Shown here one piece after another: positions 47,207 to 58,018 of a stretch of 64,000 bases of DNA (the first letter of the stretch is position 1; every line of letters begins with the position of its first letter). A program made the position numbers and the translations under genes. The notes beneath the pieces are model-generated. The model was not told the DNA's origin and searched no databases. It saw only the letters and a program-made list of their open reading frames with translations. The stretch comes from Metallyticus violacea (lineage: Eukaryota; Arthropoda; Insecta; Mantodea; Metallyticidae), in contig CM060831.1 in assembly GCA_030762175.1 (NCBI GenBank), forward strand, positions 79,949,001 through 80,013,000. The letters are read 5' to 3'.

Positions 47207-47404
47207 GTATTTAAGGATTTTCTCATTGCAAAGGATTACTCTAACAGTGGAGAGGGAGGGTGGCGTTCGTAAGAAATTTTGTTGCGTTATCAATTAGCTC
47301 TTAAAGAAAAGCATCTACTAAGGGTATCAGTGCAGTTATGATAAATGCATAAATTATATAGACTTCTATGACTGAAGTTAGCCGTGTTAATAAGTGAGCA
47401 GTAA
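47207..47404 (-). other. PGRP intron 3, nothing recognised
   Basis: Short unique intron sequence. Confidence 0.45.
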
Positions 47405-47690
47405 ATGAGTAGTGTTTAACGCCCGTTTTCACTACTGAGGCACCACAGGCGGTGGACACTGATGATACATGAGATGAAATGATAAATTGGGAAAGGATAT
47501 TTTTTTTTTTTTTAAGGAAGGAAGCGTTCCAGGCCTAAGTTTAGGTACCTCCCCGGCATTTGCCAGTTATGAAGACTGAGGAAAACCTGGAAAAAACCCC
47601 AGTCAGGGAGGACGGTCCTGGCGGGATTCGAACCGCAGACCTCCCGCTCACGAGTCCGTGCCTTAACGACCTCGGCCACCCGTGGCGGTT
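47405..47690 (-). repeat. SINE-B, best copy
   Basis: Reverse complement begins GCCACGGGTGGCCGAGGTCG with A box, then B box GGTTCGAATCC, and the same body as 19362-19612. Least mutated copy of this family in the window. Confidence 0.9.
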
Positions 47691-48550
47691 TGAGCAGTAA
47701 AGGGAATAAAGTGTGTGTTATATTTTTTATTGAGAACTTTTCTAAACAATTATTTTTTTTATCAAGACTACATTGGTAAATGCTATAATTATTATAAGAA
47801 AATTAATAAGTAATAACATTGCCTTATACTCAGTTAAAAGTGAAAATGGATTAACTTCATTCGAAATGGCTTTTTCTGTAAAAACTTAGGACTTCCGCAA
47901 AAATTACTGTGGTAGGGTCAACAATTTCTGAAACATCATTGACTTTAAAATTAAAAACTTGTTAGATGCACCATACCAGTTACCAAGGCGTGCAACGAAA
48001 GAATAACACCATCTGATAATAAATCTGATTGAGAACGAAAATTCAAACATTTATGTCTTGAATAAACAAAACTATACAACCTTATGAGGCAATTAAACAT
48101 AAACAAAATAACTGATGCAATTAACTTTTGAAATAAATAGGTAAAACTATTAGACCACTTCTAATTAATGATCTATAAATGAACACATTTTCAAAACCAT
48201 TTTCAAGCCTTACGGCTAGCCGTGTTCTTTATAAACTTGTAAAACACAATGCATTCTTAATCCTCGCAGAAATAATGCATTTTTGGTTTGTCATTGTCAT
48301 ACTGCTAGGCGATACGATATAGCGATCTAAATTATATTTTCTATAAGTTTACCGCTGGATCCAGGTCTGCATTATTGGATAGTTATTCTATTACATGAAC
48401 TTCTTAACAATTCGACAGCTACTTGTTGAAACCGAGACAACCTACTCTGCAACTTGCAAAAGGCTTTGAAGCAGGATCTGTTAGCCTTTACTGGCCATAC
48501 GGTTTATGTATTTATTCCACATCAAAACACCTGACATCCCGTTCGCTGTA
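47691..48550 (-). other. PGRP intron 3, nothing recognised
   Basis: AT-rich with no identified element. Confidence 0.45.
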
Positions 48551-48580
48551 CAGAATAGATCCATAAGTTTCCGTCCGTTT

Positions 48581-48889
48581 GTCGATCCTGTGGTGTAGTG
48601 GTAACCATACTTGCCTTCTAAACCCAAGGTCGCGGGTTCAAACCGGACCAGGATCGAGGGATTTTTTCGGGCGTAAAATCCTAAGTATGGTTTCCTTCGG
48701 AAGAGAAGCAAAGTCGTGGGTCCCGTGTCGTACATTTACGGCACGAAAAAGAACCTCAAGCCTGAAAGAAGAGGCCTCTGAGCAAAATTTGTCGGCCGTT
48801 TCGCGCCCGGAATTGAATGGGACGCTTATGACCTGAGATGTTAAAGAGCGCCATAAATTAAAAAAAAAATAAATAAATAAAAATAAAAA
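48581..48889 (+). repeat. SINE-A, full length, in the mariner terminal repeat
   Basis: Head GTCGATCCTGTGGTGTAGTGG, B box GGGTTCAAACC, complete body and tail. Sequence CATAAG(T/C)TTCCG(T/G)CC occurs at 48562-48576 and 48891-48905, a probable target duplication lying in the mariner terminal repeat. Confidence 0.9.
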
Positions 48890-49847
48890 TCATAAGCTTC
48901 CGGCCTCGCTGATAAGGGTTATCGCCTTCACAAAACCATTATCTGATGTCATACCTTATCTGTTAAGTAAATAATTGCAGCTGTAGCTTCCGCTCCACTG
49001 TGTTCACTTGTTCAGATATAGTTGCAATAGGTAGGCTATGTGTAGAAAATTGTGGAGTGTGAAGTTCAAAATGGAGTATCGACCAGTTATTAAGTTCTTC
49101 ACAAAAAAAGGACTTACTCTAAATGAAATTAAACAGCGGCTGGACGGTGTATATGGGGAAGTATCCCCCTCATATTCTACCGTAAAAGAATGGGCCAAAC
49201 ATTTTCAAATGGGTCGAGAAAGCATTGAAGACAAAGAGCGTGCAGGTCGGTCCTTGGAGGTGCTCACTCCTGAAAACATCGCTCTAGTGGAAGCGACAAA
49301 AAGTTACAGAAATAGCAGCAAAGTTCGATCTTTCTAAAACAACACTCCTCCGAATTTTTCATGAACATTTAAATATGAATAAGGTTAGAGCCTATACTTC
49401 TTTCCTCAGTCCAAACGCAGTAACGAGTCATCAGTTGTCAGGCATTTTTGGAGCTCTGCAGTGGTAGTAAGAAAGAGAAGTTCTGCAAACCATTGTTACA
49501 GGAGATAAAACTATGGTCCTCTACTATGATCCCTTGTCCAAAAGAGAATCAACGGAGTGGCGTAAACCTGGCGAAGCACCGCCTCTAAAAGTCAAGGTCA
49601 CTCAGTCAACCAAGAAGATCATGGCCACAATCTTTTGGGACTGTGAAGGAATACTCTTCATTTACTTCAAAGAGAGGAACACCACAGTAAATGGGGAGTA
49701 CTATGCTGGCCTACTACACAGACTCCGTGCTTCCATCAAAGAGAAAAGGCGACGAAAGCTGAGTGCTGGTGTGCGCCTTCTTCATGATGTGCACACAGCC
49801 CTTGTTGCAAGGGACGCTGTGAAGAAATGTGGCTTCAAGGAGATCGA

Positions 49848-50021
49848 TCCCGGCCAGGATCGATGGATTTTTTCGGGCGTAAAAGAACCTCAAGCATGAA
49901 AGAGAGGCCTCTGAGGAAAATTTGTCGGCCGTTTCACGCCCTGAGTTGAATGGGACGCTGATGACCTGAGCTGTTAAAGAGCGTCCGTAAATAAATCAAA
50001 AAAAAAAAAAAAAAAAAAAAG
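49848..50021 (+). repeat. SINE-A, 5'-truncated and internally deleted, in mariner
   Basis: Starts in the second half of the head (TCCCGGCCAGGATCGATGG) and jumps from TTTTCGGGCGTAAA directly to AGAACCTCAAGC, missing about 80 bp found in other copies. Ends in an A-run. Flanked by AGGAGATCGA at 49838-49847 and 50022-50031. Confidence 0.93.
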
Positions 50022-50325
50022 AGGAGATCGACCATCCACCTACACAGTCCAAATCTAGCTCCTAGTGCCCATTTCCTCTTCTCGAAACTCAAGAAGGACC
50101 TTCGAAGAAGGAAATTTAAATGTAACGAAGAAGTGATGGATGTTGTTTATGCCCATTTTGCAGGCAAGACTTCTGACTATTTGGGGGGGGGGAATTGAAA
50201 TGTTAATTCAAAGATTTGAGAAGAGTGTTGCAATAAAGGGTGACTATAATAAAAAGTGAAATATAGTTTTTGTCTCTGTCATACCTAGAAAACGGTTAGG
50301 CCGGAAACTTATGGACCTACCCTCG

Positions 50326-50708
50326 TAAACTCCCAGTTCTTACTGCTATTTCCCGGGAAGACAAGCTCTCATCTTTATACGTTGTAATCTGTCCTTGCAT
50401 AACAATCACAGAAATAAAGAAAATGTTGAATTCTAACCTTTAGTGAAGTTTAGGCACAAATATGTTTTGTGGTAGATACTTACTTGTGTATGCTATAGTT
50501 TCATGGTATTAAGTGATTTTTAAAAATGATGTTTTATTAAGGATTTTCAAGTTTATGCCTGTCTTCCACACAATTTCTTTATTTCCAATTTCTTTTCCCT
50601 CCCCATACTGTACATCTGGCCACACCAACTAATATTCGGTTCCTTTTGTTTACATCGTCTATCTAAACTTATACCAAACTGTAACGTAACCATTCTGACT
50701 GGCATGTG
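50326..50708 (-). other. PGRP intron 3 between two mariners
   Basis: No recognised feature. Confidence 0.45.
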
Positions 50709-51942
50709 CGAGGGTAGGTCCATAAGTTTCCGGCCTAACCATTTTCTAGTACGATAAACACAAAAAACTATATTTCACCTTCCAATATAGTTACCATTTA
50801 TTGCAATACACTTCTCACACCTTTGAAATAATATTTCACCCCCTCCCAAGTGTCAGAAGTCTTGTCTGCAAAATGGGCATAAACGGCATCCATCACTTCT
50901 TCGTCACACTTAAATTTCCCTCCTCGAAGGTCCTTGAGTTTTGAGAAGAGGAAATAGTCACTGGGAGCTAGATCTGCGCTATAAGGGGGATGGTTGATCT
51001 TCTTGAAACCACATTTCTTCACAGCTTCCTTTGCAACAAGAGCTGTGTGCACACGAGCGTTGTCGTGCAGAAGGCGTACACCACCACTCAGCTTTCATCG
51101 CCTTTTCTCTTTGATGGAAGCACGTAGTCTGTGCAGTAAGACAGCATAGTACTCCCCAATTTACTGTGGTATTCCTCTCTTTGAAGTCAGTGAAGAGTAT
51201 TCCTTCACAATGCCAAAGGATTGTGGCCATGATCTTCTTGGTTGACTGAGTGACCTTGGTCTTTAGAGGCAGTGCTTCGCCAGGTTCACGTCCCTCCATT
51301 GATTCTCTTTTGGACAAGAGATTATAAAAGAGGACCATAGTTTCATTTCCTGTAACAATGGTTTGCAGAACTTCTCTCTCGTTGCCACGGCAGAGCTCCA
51401 AAAATGTCTGACAACAGATGACTCGTTGCTGCTTTTGGACCGAGGAAAGAAGTCTAGGCCCCCATCTTGCACTCATCTTATTCATGTTTAAATGTTTCAT
51501 GAATAATTCGAAGGACTGTTGTTTTAGAAAGACCAAACCTTGCTGCTATTTCTGTAACTTTGAACCGCCGGTCTTCCATAATTTCTCCTTCCACAAGAGG
51601 ATGTTTTCAGGAGCGAGCACTTCCAAGGGCAGACCTACACGCTCTTCATCTTCAACGCTTTCTCAGCCCATTCGAAAAAGTTTAGCCCATTCTTTTATAT
51701 GAGGGTGTGCTTCATTTGGAGTAAGTCCTTCTTTTGTGAAGAACTTAATAAAGGTCGAAACTCCATGTTGAACATGTCACAATCTTCTACACATAGCCTT
51801 CTTTATGCAACTATATCTGAACAACTGAACCCAGTTACAGCTGCAATTATTTACTTAACAGATAAGGTATGACACCAGATAATGGGTTTGTGAAGGCGAT
51901 AATCCTTATCGGCGTGGTTGGAAATTTATGGACCTACCTTTG
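50709..51942 (-). mobile_element. mariner family CGAGGGTAGGTCC, copy 3
   Basis: CGAGGGTAGGTCCATAAG at the left, GGAAATTTATGGACCTACC at the right with TA after it (left TA mutated to TG). Minus-strand transposase: LELCRGNEREVLQTIVTG.ETMVL, KKIMATILWHCEGILFTDFK, HTALVAKEAVKKCGFKKI and HPPYSADLAPSDYFLFSKL (50798-51052). In the last motif, Ser-Pro-Asp has become Ser-Ala-Asp. Frameshifts between segments; inactive. Confidence 0.92.
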
Positions 51943-53324
51943 TACTCTCTCGTCTCCGGGTCTATAATTGCTTTCAGCCATCAATTCAAAATTGTTAAGA
52001 TAGAAGCGTTCTCCACGCGGCCCAGGTACCGTATGTTTTAAAAGTTTTAGTGTGATACATTCAACTGTATGAAAATTAATGGTGTAGAATTCTCTTTTAT
52101 ATGCTTTTAATGAGTGGGGAATTTATATTTGAAAGCCAATTGCAGCATTAAATCTTTTTTACCCTTTAGACGAGAGGGAGCATTTAATTGTATTACTGAA
52201 TGAACATTGTTTAATAAATTAAGTTAGAATGGTAAATCGTTCGTCTCCGTACTTTCTCCGAGCACATCCTGGGATTTTCCTTCCAAGACCAAGGCTTGTT
52301 GAAGCATTAACGAGAGGGTGTCGAACTTTGACTATGCAGTTGCAGAACGTCAAACGTAGTAACGTAGAGTGCTGGCAGAGATGGTACTTGTGACTTTGAA
52401 AAATGAGCAGAGAAGGAAACGTTTTAATTACGAAATAGATTAAATAGAATACAATGTTAGGTTTATTTCTAATTTTATTGAAAGTGACATCTATACCAAG
52501 CACAAAAAGTCAAGAATAGCCTTAAAAGGTCTATTATTTGCTTCCCAAAAATTGTACATACCATCAATAAAGAAGATTTTACATTAGAACTGAAATTGCA
52601 AATTACGTTAGTAATATAGCAAGCAGTGACTGATATTCGTCGCTATAATTTTTGTACCGTATAACTAAAACTATAATTTTTAATTTATTTCAGAGGTCTG
52701 CATTGGATCTACTGTATACTATACAAATATATGAACGTGAGCGTTGCATATTAAATAACTATAAAATCAAGTATTTTATTAGGATGTTAATGACTATTAT
52801 AGCACTGACGGCTACAAATTCTCTTTGACCATGTTTTAAGTATTAATATAAGGCAACGGAAACGTCTACCGCTTTTGCAGTGACTGCTGTTCTTGTGACT
52901 TATTACGTAAGAGGTATTTAAGTACTTTTATTACGTTATACATTCTGCTCTTTTCGTTTAAAACAAACTAGGTATCGTTCATAAATGCTATTCTGTGCTT
53001 ATAGAGGGTTGACGTCATCCAAAGCACATTTAGGAGAACGATGAATGTGGAATGGGATGCGGTTAAAGGACAGATGTTTACGTTGGTCTTTAGAGACTAG
53101 ATACACAGAAAATGTGCGAAAGTAGTGGTCAAGACTAAGGCTAAACTGGGAAACAGCAGCAGATAGACCATGAACAAAAATGTACAATAAATTATAATTT
53201 TATTCACTATAGCCCCAGTGACCGCTGCGTCCTCTATCTCAGTCACACGACATCATTGCTAGAAGGCAGTACTGTGGAGGGCATGGGATCAGCACACCAC
53301 ATCTCGCCAATCGCCGTATAGCGT
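51943..53324 (-). other. PGRP intron 3, nothing recognised
   Basis: No assigned repeat. A 94-codon minus frame (52219-52503) has no similarity I recognise. Confidence 0.4.
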
Positions 53325-53470
53325 GCCATCAGGCAGTTTCTCTATTGTCTTCACGAGGCCGGGTGGACCCCATTTCAAATCTCCCTAACTCAGAAAAATT
53401 CCTAAATAGGTACCGGGAATCGAACCCGGACCTTTGGGACAGTAGTCAGCAACGCTAACCACTATTTCAA
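53325..53470 (-). repeat. SINE-C, tRNA-like head
   Basis: On the minus strand AGTGGTTAGCGTTGCTGACT followed by CCGGGTTCGATTCCCGGT gives plausible A and B boxes with perfect T-stem pairing. This is followed by non-tRNA sequence continuing to about 53330. Only one copy in the window, so SINE status is inferred. Confidence 0.55.
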
Positions 53471-53724
53471 TAAATTGAAATACGAGAAAAATGCCAGTAA
53501 AGGTTATACAGCAGAATTATCAGAGGCAAAGGCCGAAATCTGTAATATTAAAAAAAAATTGTCAAAATCACTGAAGTTGGGGAAAGCAGGATGTCTCGGA
53601 TGGAAGAGCATCTTCATAGTAAGCCGTGGTTCCGTGGTTCGTGCAGGCGCAAAAGGGCACCCAGAGTATCGAATCAAATAACAGTCGCTGTTTGGGAAGT
53701 ATAGAAAGTGCTCAATAAAGAGCA

Positions 53725-53768
53725 CGCTGATGACCTGAGATGTTAAAGAGCGTCCATAAATAAATCAA
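53725..53768 (+). repeat. SINE-A tail micro-insertion
   Basis: CGCTGATGACCTGAGATG to ATAAATAAATCAA, 44 bp, flanked by TCAATAAAGAGCA at 53712-53724 and 53769-53781 (perfect 13-bp duplication). Confidence 0.96.
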
Positions 53769-53781
53769 TCAATAAAGAGCA

Positions 53782-53991
53782 TGTAAAAACTGATGTCACA
53801 GGGAGCACAGCAAAGCTAAGACAGAACCGTTAATAAATAAGAACATACAAAACTGTGCTGTCTTTCGAGACGTGGCGTAAATAAAACTACATGTCGCAAA
53901 CGAGGAGAACGTTTTATTAAAATATCAGGCTTTAGTCGTAAACTTTGGAAAGAGCGCCAACCAAAGGTGAATATGGACCTCTGCTCGCAGC
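53782..53991 (-). other. PGRP intron 3, short unique stretch
   Basis: Nothing recognised. Confidence 0.4.
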
Positions 53992-54299
53992 AGTAGTCGG
54001 TCCTGGTGGTGTAGTGGTAACCATACTTACCTTCTAAGTCCAAGATCGCGGGTTCAAACCCGGCCGGGATCGATGGATTTTTTCGGGCGTAAAATCCTAA
54101 GTATGACTTCCTTCGGAAGCGAAGTAAAGCCGTGGGGTCCCATGTCGTACATTTACGGCACAATAAAGAACCTCAAGCCTGAAAGAGAGGCCTCTGAGTA
54201 AAATTTGTCGGCCGTTTCACGCCCGGAATTGAATGGGACGCTGATGACGTGAGATGTTAAAGAGCGTCCGTAAATAAAACGAATCAACAATCAGAATCA
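53992..54299 (+). repeat. SINE-A, full length, well preserved
   Basis: Head with GGTGGTGTAGTGGTAACC and GCGGGTTCAAACCCGGCC. TTCCTTCGGAAGCGAA hairpin and GTACATTTACGGCAC in the body; tail GGGACGCTGATGACGTGAG ... AGCGTCCG. Flanked by TCTGCT(C/T)GCAGC at 53980-53991 and 54300-54311 (one mismatch). Confidence 0.94.
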
Positions 54300-55514
54300 T
54301 CTGCTTGCAGCCAAAGGGTTCAAACCCGGCCTCGCGGTCTTGCAGTAACAATGAGAAACTTGGACAGCTCCTCTGACAGTGTGTTGTGTTCGTGTAAGGG
54401 GAGAAATGGTTACATTTTGATTAACTTCTGAAACCGCGCCAGTCTTTTGAATATGCCTTGTAAATAAACAAAAAACTGTGAGCCTAAAGAGAACGGAATG
54501 CTTTGCTTGACAACTTTTTGCACGAAAATACGGGAAAATTTTGACCTGGCATAAAGATTGCTTTAAATGAAATGTACTAAAATAATTGTATTAGTCCAGT
54601 ACGGTGCATAACGACCATAAATTCTCTTATTTGAAATCACATTTATTTACATCTTTGGCAGCAGCCGTAAATGTTCATTATTATTTATATATTGTAGAAA
54701 TTGTTTGCAAGTATAACTACAATTAACACAAATTTATTACGACATTTCATTAGATCTACACTAAAGCAACACCTTTCATAGCACTATTAATTATTCATTA
54801 ACGAAAAGATTTTTTTCTGTATGTGCATTTAATGCTGGATGCTTAGAATCAAACCAAGAATTTTTTAATATTCTGAACAATAAGTCCTGTATCCCTTTCT
54901 TCTTTAAATATAGATATTTACTTTACACATTATTTCTAATAAATAAAACTTTGAATTTAATTACTACTTTCAAATAACACACACAATAGAGCCCAATATT
55001 CAAACAAAATTCACGAAAACACATCCAGTGCAAAAACAAGGACCAATCTGCGACTAGGAAATACGAACCATTTGCTAACTGGAACCGGAAGCGATGGTCG
55101 GCTTCGATATATCTACATATACTAGCGATCCAAAGATGTTCTGCAAAATAATTACAGGAAACGCGGCAGATATAAACAAGTTTCTGAAATGCTTCCATAT
55201 AAAATCAAAACAGAAGAACGGGAGTATGCTCAAAGATTCAGAGGAAAGCTGGCAACCCTAAAACCATTGTGCTATTTCCCACGTCGAAGTTGAAAACAGG
55301 CTCTCTGCTCACATAAAAATGCAAAATCTAACGTGTCATATCATGTATAAACACGAATAAGTGCACTCATGGCTTATAACATAACAGAAGACCTTGTTTC
55401 TATGAAAACAGTAAGTAGGTATAACATTAATTCATCCAATTAAGAACACTAAAATTTGAAGAATAAAAATGAAACTGACCTTAAGAAAGATCTATACTTT
55501 AGGCAATATATATA
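54300..55514 (-). other. PGRP intron 3, nothing firmly assigned
   Basis: Mostly AT-rich. An ACCGGAAGCG (ETS-like) site occurs near 55083, and a short plus-strand ATG frame ends at a donor-like ACA|GTAAGT at 55411; see findings. Confidence 0.35.
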
Positions 55515-56282
55515 CAGAGGGTGCCAATAAAATGTATACTCACTTCAAGCAAAGAAAAAACTGTGTTAACATAACAAAACTGAATTCACACAAACAGAAA
55601 ATGATGAGTACTAATCATCTTACACTTTTACAGTTACAACAGTTGCTCAAAATCCCCACCATTGGCGTCGATACACTTCTGAGTACGTTGAGCTACTGAT
55701 TGAGCAACGTTTGCGAAAGTGTCCTCAGCGATTGCAGCACATGTCGTTTCAATTTCTTCCCGAAGTGCTGTCACTGTAGCTGGTTTTCTACGGTATACAA
55801 CATCATTAAGAGTTCCCCATAGGTAGAAGTCCAACAGAGTTAGATCCGGAGAACGCGGTGGAAACTCAATCGGACCTCTTCGTCCTATCCAGTTCCTTGG
55901 ATCCAGTGCGCGGGGCTTGTTGCTGTGCGAGGTCTCCCATATCTGCTCTTGTGAACATCGCATACGGTACCACGAGTCTCAAATTTTTCTCCAATGCGTG
56001 TAATTGTTACTGGCGTTGGGGTTCTGTTCTGTACACCGTCTCCATTACCTTTGAACTTCAACAACATTCTCGGTTTTCCAGTACCACTTCAAAATTGCTT
56101 TCCGCTGTTCAAACGATAATCTTGGTTCCATTTTGTTGTAGCAACGCTATCAAAGCGTAATGTGAGTCACATCTGTTTACAGAACATCATACTACATATT
56201 ACTGTTGTTTCTCGGTCCAACTTTGAAATATATTAAACAGATATCTCCTGTGAAAGTGTATACACATTTTTGGCACCCTCGG
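55515..56282 (-). mobile_element. Internally deleted mariner/Tc1-like element
   Basis: Terminal repeats CAGAGGGTGCCAATAAAATG and, inverted at the right, CATTTTTGGCACCCTCGG, with TA on both sides. Minus-strand coding shows an N-terminal RLSFEQRKAILKWYWK helix-turn-helix region, then a jump to PPRSPDLTLLDFYLWGTLND and IDANGGDFEQLL. These are signatures of the lineage whose transposases end in WG.L...VY and EANGGHFEHLL. The region with the first two catalytic Asps is deleted, so it is non-autonomous. Confidence 0.87.
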
Positions 56283-56389
56283 TACATATATTTGAAATTA
56301 CGATAAAAAAAACTGCATTAGAATCACTATTCAGGTTTTTATACTATAACAACACAGAAATTGAGCCACGTAGTTTACATAAGACTCAC

Positions 56390-56508
56390 CATTGAAATTT
56401 CCAATGAGGTAGACGCCAATGCTCTTTCCGTTATATCCCAGTGTGTGAGCTCCTTTCTGGAACCATCCTCTGCCTTCATAAACATTACCATCTCCTCCTA
56501 CAAGAAAA
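56390..56508 (-). CDS. Peptidoglycan recognition protein, exon 3
   Basis: A 119-nt exon encoding the core LVGGDGNVYEGRGWFQKGAH followed by TLGYN, KSIGVYLIGNF, the most diagnostic PGRP stretch. Acceptor GTCTCTTATCAG|T and donor AATG|GTGAGT. It completes the Ser85 codon from exon 2 (TC|T) and leaves one base for exon 4. The short motif before it reads LGPS where most PGRPs have (I/L)GYN/S, so the conserved active-site Tyr is Pro84. Confidence 0.95.
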
Positions 56509-56703
56509 CTGATAAGAGACAAGGACTCAGTACATATATCTGAATCATATTCCCACTATTACAGATTTACTGGTCAGTAACTTTAAATAAACATTTATTT
56601 CCACTGAATTATTTTATTTTACCCATTCTCCTCGGACCAATACCGTGTACCAATACCAGGTAAACAGATAAGGCATTATTCTGCCTACTAACCCTAGATT
56701 TTA

Positions 56704-58018
56704 CCAGGTGGTATCCAGAATATTCGAAACTGGTGCTGCCATCTGGTCAGACTAATAACCACCGTCACCCTCGAAGTAGTTCCTTTCCACACGTATACAC
56801 TGGTCCAAGCGATTCTGCCATTTTCCAAGTGCATCTTGGAAGTCATGTTCTTTGAAGGTGTTTAGCACAGAGGGCGTTTCTTCTTGAATCCTCTCAATTG
56901 TGTCGAACCGACGTCCTTTCAACTTGATTTTTAGTTTGGGGAATAGAGCGAAGTCGCAGGGTGCCAAATTAGGCGAGTACGGTGGTAAGGGACAACCGTC
57001 ATGTTGTATTTCATCAAAAAGCTCCTGGTGGACAAGGAATTGTGACAGGGCGCAATATCGTGATGCAACAGTCAATTCCCTTGTCGCCAAAGTTCGGGCT
57101 GTAGTCTCCGCACATTTTCACGGAGCCGTCGCAAAACGTAACAGTAGTACGTGGAATTCACTGTTTGATTTGGTGAGACGAATTCTTTGTGCACAATCCC
57201 CTTGGTATCAAAGAAAACGCGCAGCATGCTCTTGACTTTGCTTTTCACTCGTCTAACTTTTTTTTTTTTTTTTTTTTTTTTCTGTGAGTTCGGGCTCTTT
57301 CACTGGGAGAATTGTTGTTTTGTCTCAGGGTCATAAGCGTACATCCAGCTCTCGTCGCCGGTGATGACCCTGGACAAGAAGGTTGGGTCATCGAATACGG
57401 CCTGTCGAAGCTCCGTGCAAACTTCAACACGCTGCCTGCGCCTTGTGATCAGCAGTCAGGATCCTTGGCACAAATTTTGCGGCGACACGATGCATGCCCC
57501 AATTCATCAGTTAAAAGTGTTGGCGTGTCCCATAACCAATTCCCAGTTCATGAGCAAGGTCTTCAATGGTTCGACGTCGATCCTCAGGAACGAGGTGTTG
57601 AACTTTGGCAACAATGTCAGGAGTTGTGCTGCTGACGTGCCTACTGGTGTGAGCATCGTCTTCAATGCCGGCCGTGAAATGAACATGCCATTCAAACACA
57701 CGTGTACGGTTCATTGCTTTGTCCCCCAAATATTTGTTGAACCATTGCGAGGGTCTCCGTAAGCATTTTCCTCAAGATTTGCACAGAATTTGATCCACTC
57801 TCTCTGTTCTAATCTTGGATCCATCGTAAAATCGCCACTCACTACACACAGAGTATCATGAAAAGTACTATAGAATCTGAACACAGCTACCCAGCTGCAA
57901 GAAACTTTAGACACTCACTCATCACATATACTAGTGTTGCCACCTAGCGGTACAAAACTCTACTGCAACTACTGTCGAGATGGCAGCACCAATCCGGAAT
58001 ATTGTGGATACCACCTCG
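56704..58018 (-). mobile_element. mariner filling PGRP intron 2
   Basis: Terminal repeats CCAGGTGGTATCCAGAATATT and the inverse AATATTGTGGATACCACCTCG; TA at the left, TG at the right. The transposase starts near 57825 and shows an RRTIEDLAHELGIGYGT (helix-turn-helix) block, then after breaks PPYSPNLAPCDFALFPKLK and KGRRFDTIERIQEE with a C-terminal VERNYFEG. A T-run of about 24 (57258-57281) sits in the coding part. Its 1.3 kb makes up about three quarters of intron 2. Confidence 0.92.

Larger units (their letters stand above)
48551..50325 (+). mobile_element. mariner family CGAGGGTAGGTCC, copy 2, carrying two SINEs
   Basis: Left terminus CAGAATAGATCCATAAGTTTCC (diverged) and right terminus GGAAACTTATGGACCTACCCTCG, with TA on each side. 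The transposase is readable as FFTKKGLTLNEIKQRLDGVY and STVKEWAKHF (49038-49337), then VLYYDPLSKRESTEW and TIFWDCEGILFIYFKERN (49513 on). A SINE sits in the left terminal repeat and another inside the catalytic region, right after KKCGFKEID. Frameshifts and the nested SINEs inactivate it. Confidence 0.9.

Noticed and set aside
47069..47293. Frames made of poly-Ile, poly-Asn or poly-Tyr (also 38013-38216 and 60794-60982)
   Set aside because: Translations of trinucleotide microsatellites.
48481..48735. Open frame of 84 codons, minus strand (similar frames at 53816-54163, 60891-61299, 16035-16280, 11786-11986, 6828-7034)
   Set aside because: These are translations of SINE-A copies; the same peptide bits (FGRK, PVSYIYG, LSAVSRPE) recur wherever the SINE occurs.
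53725..53768. snoRNA-like C box (TGATGA) and D box (CTGA) in the SINE tail
   Set aside because: The boxes are only a few bases apart, leaving no guide or C'/D' region; a hairpin tail recognised by a LINE is simpler.
54923..55198. Minus-strand 91-codon frame as a PGRP exon
   Set aside because: No PGRP motif; the true last exon was found at 46944-47128 with matching phase.
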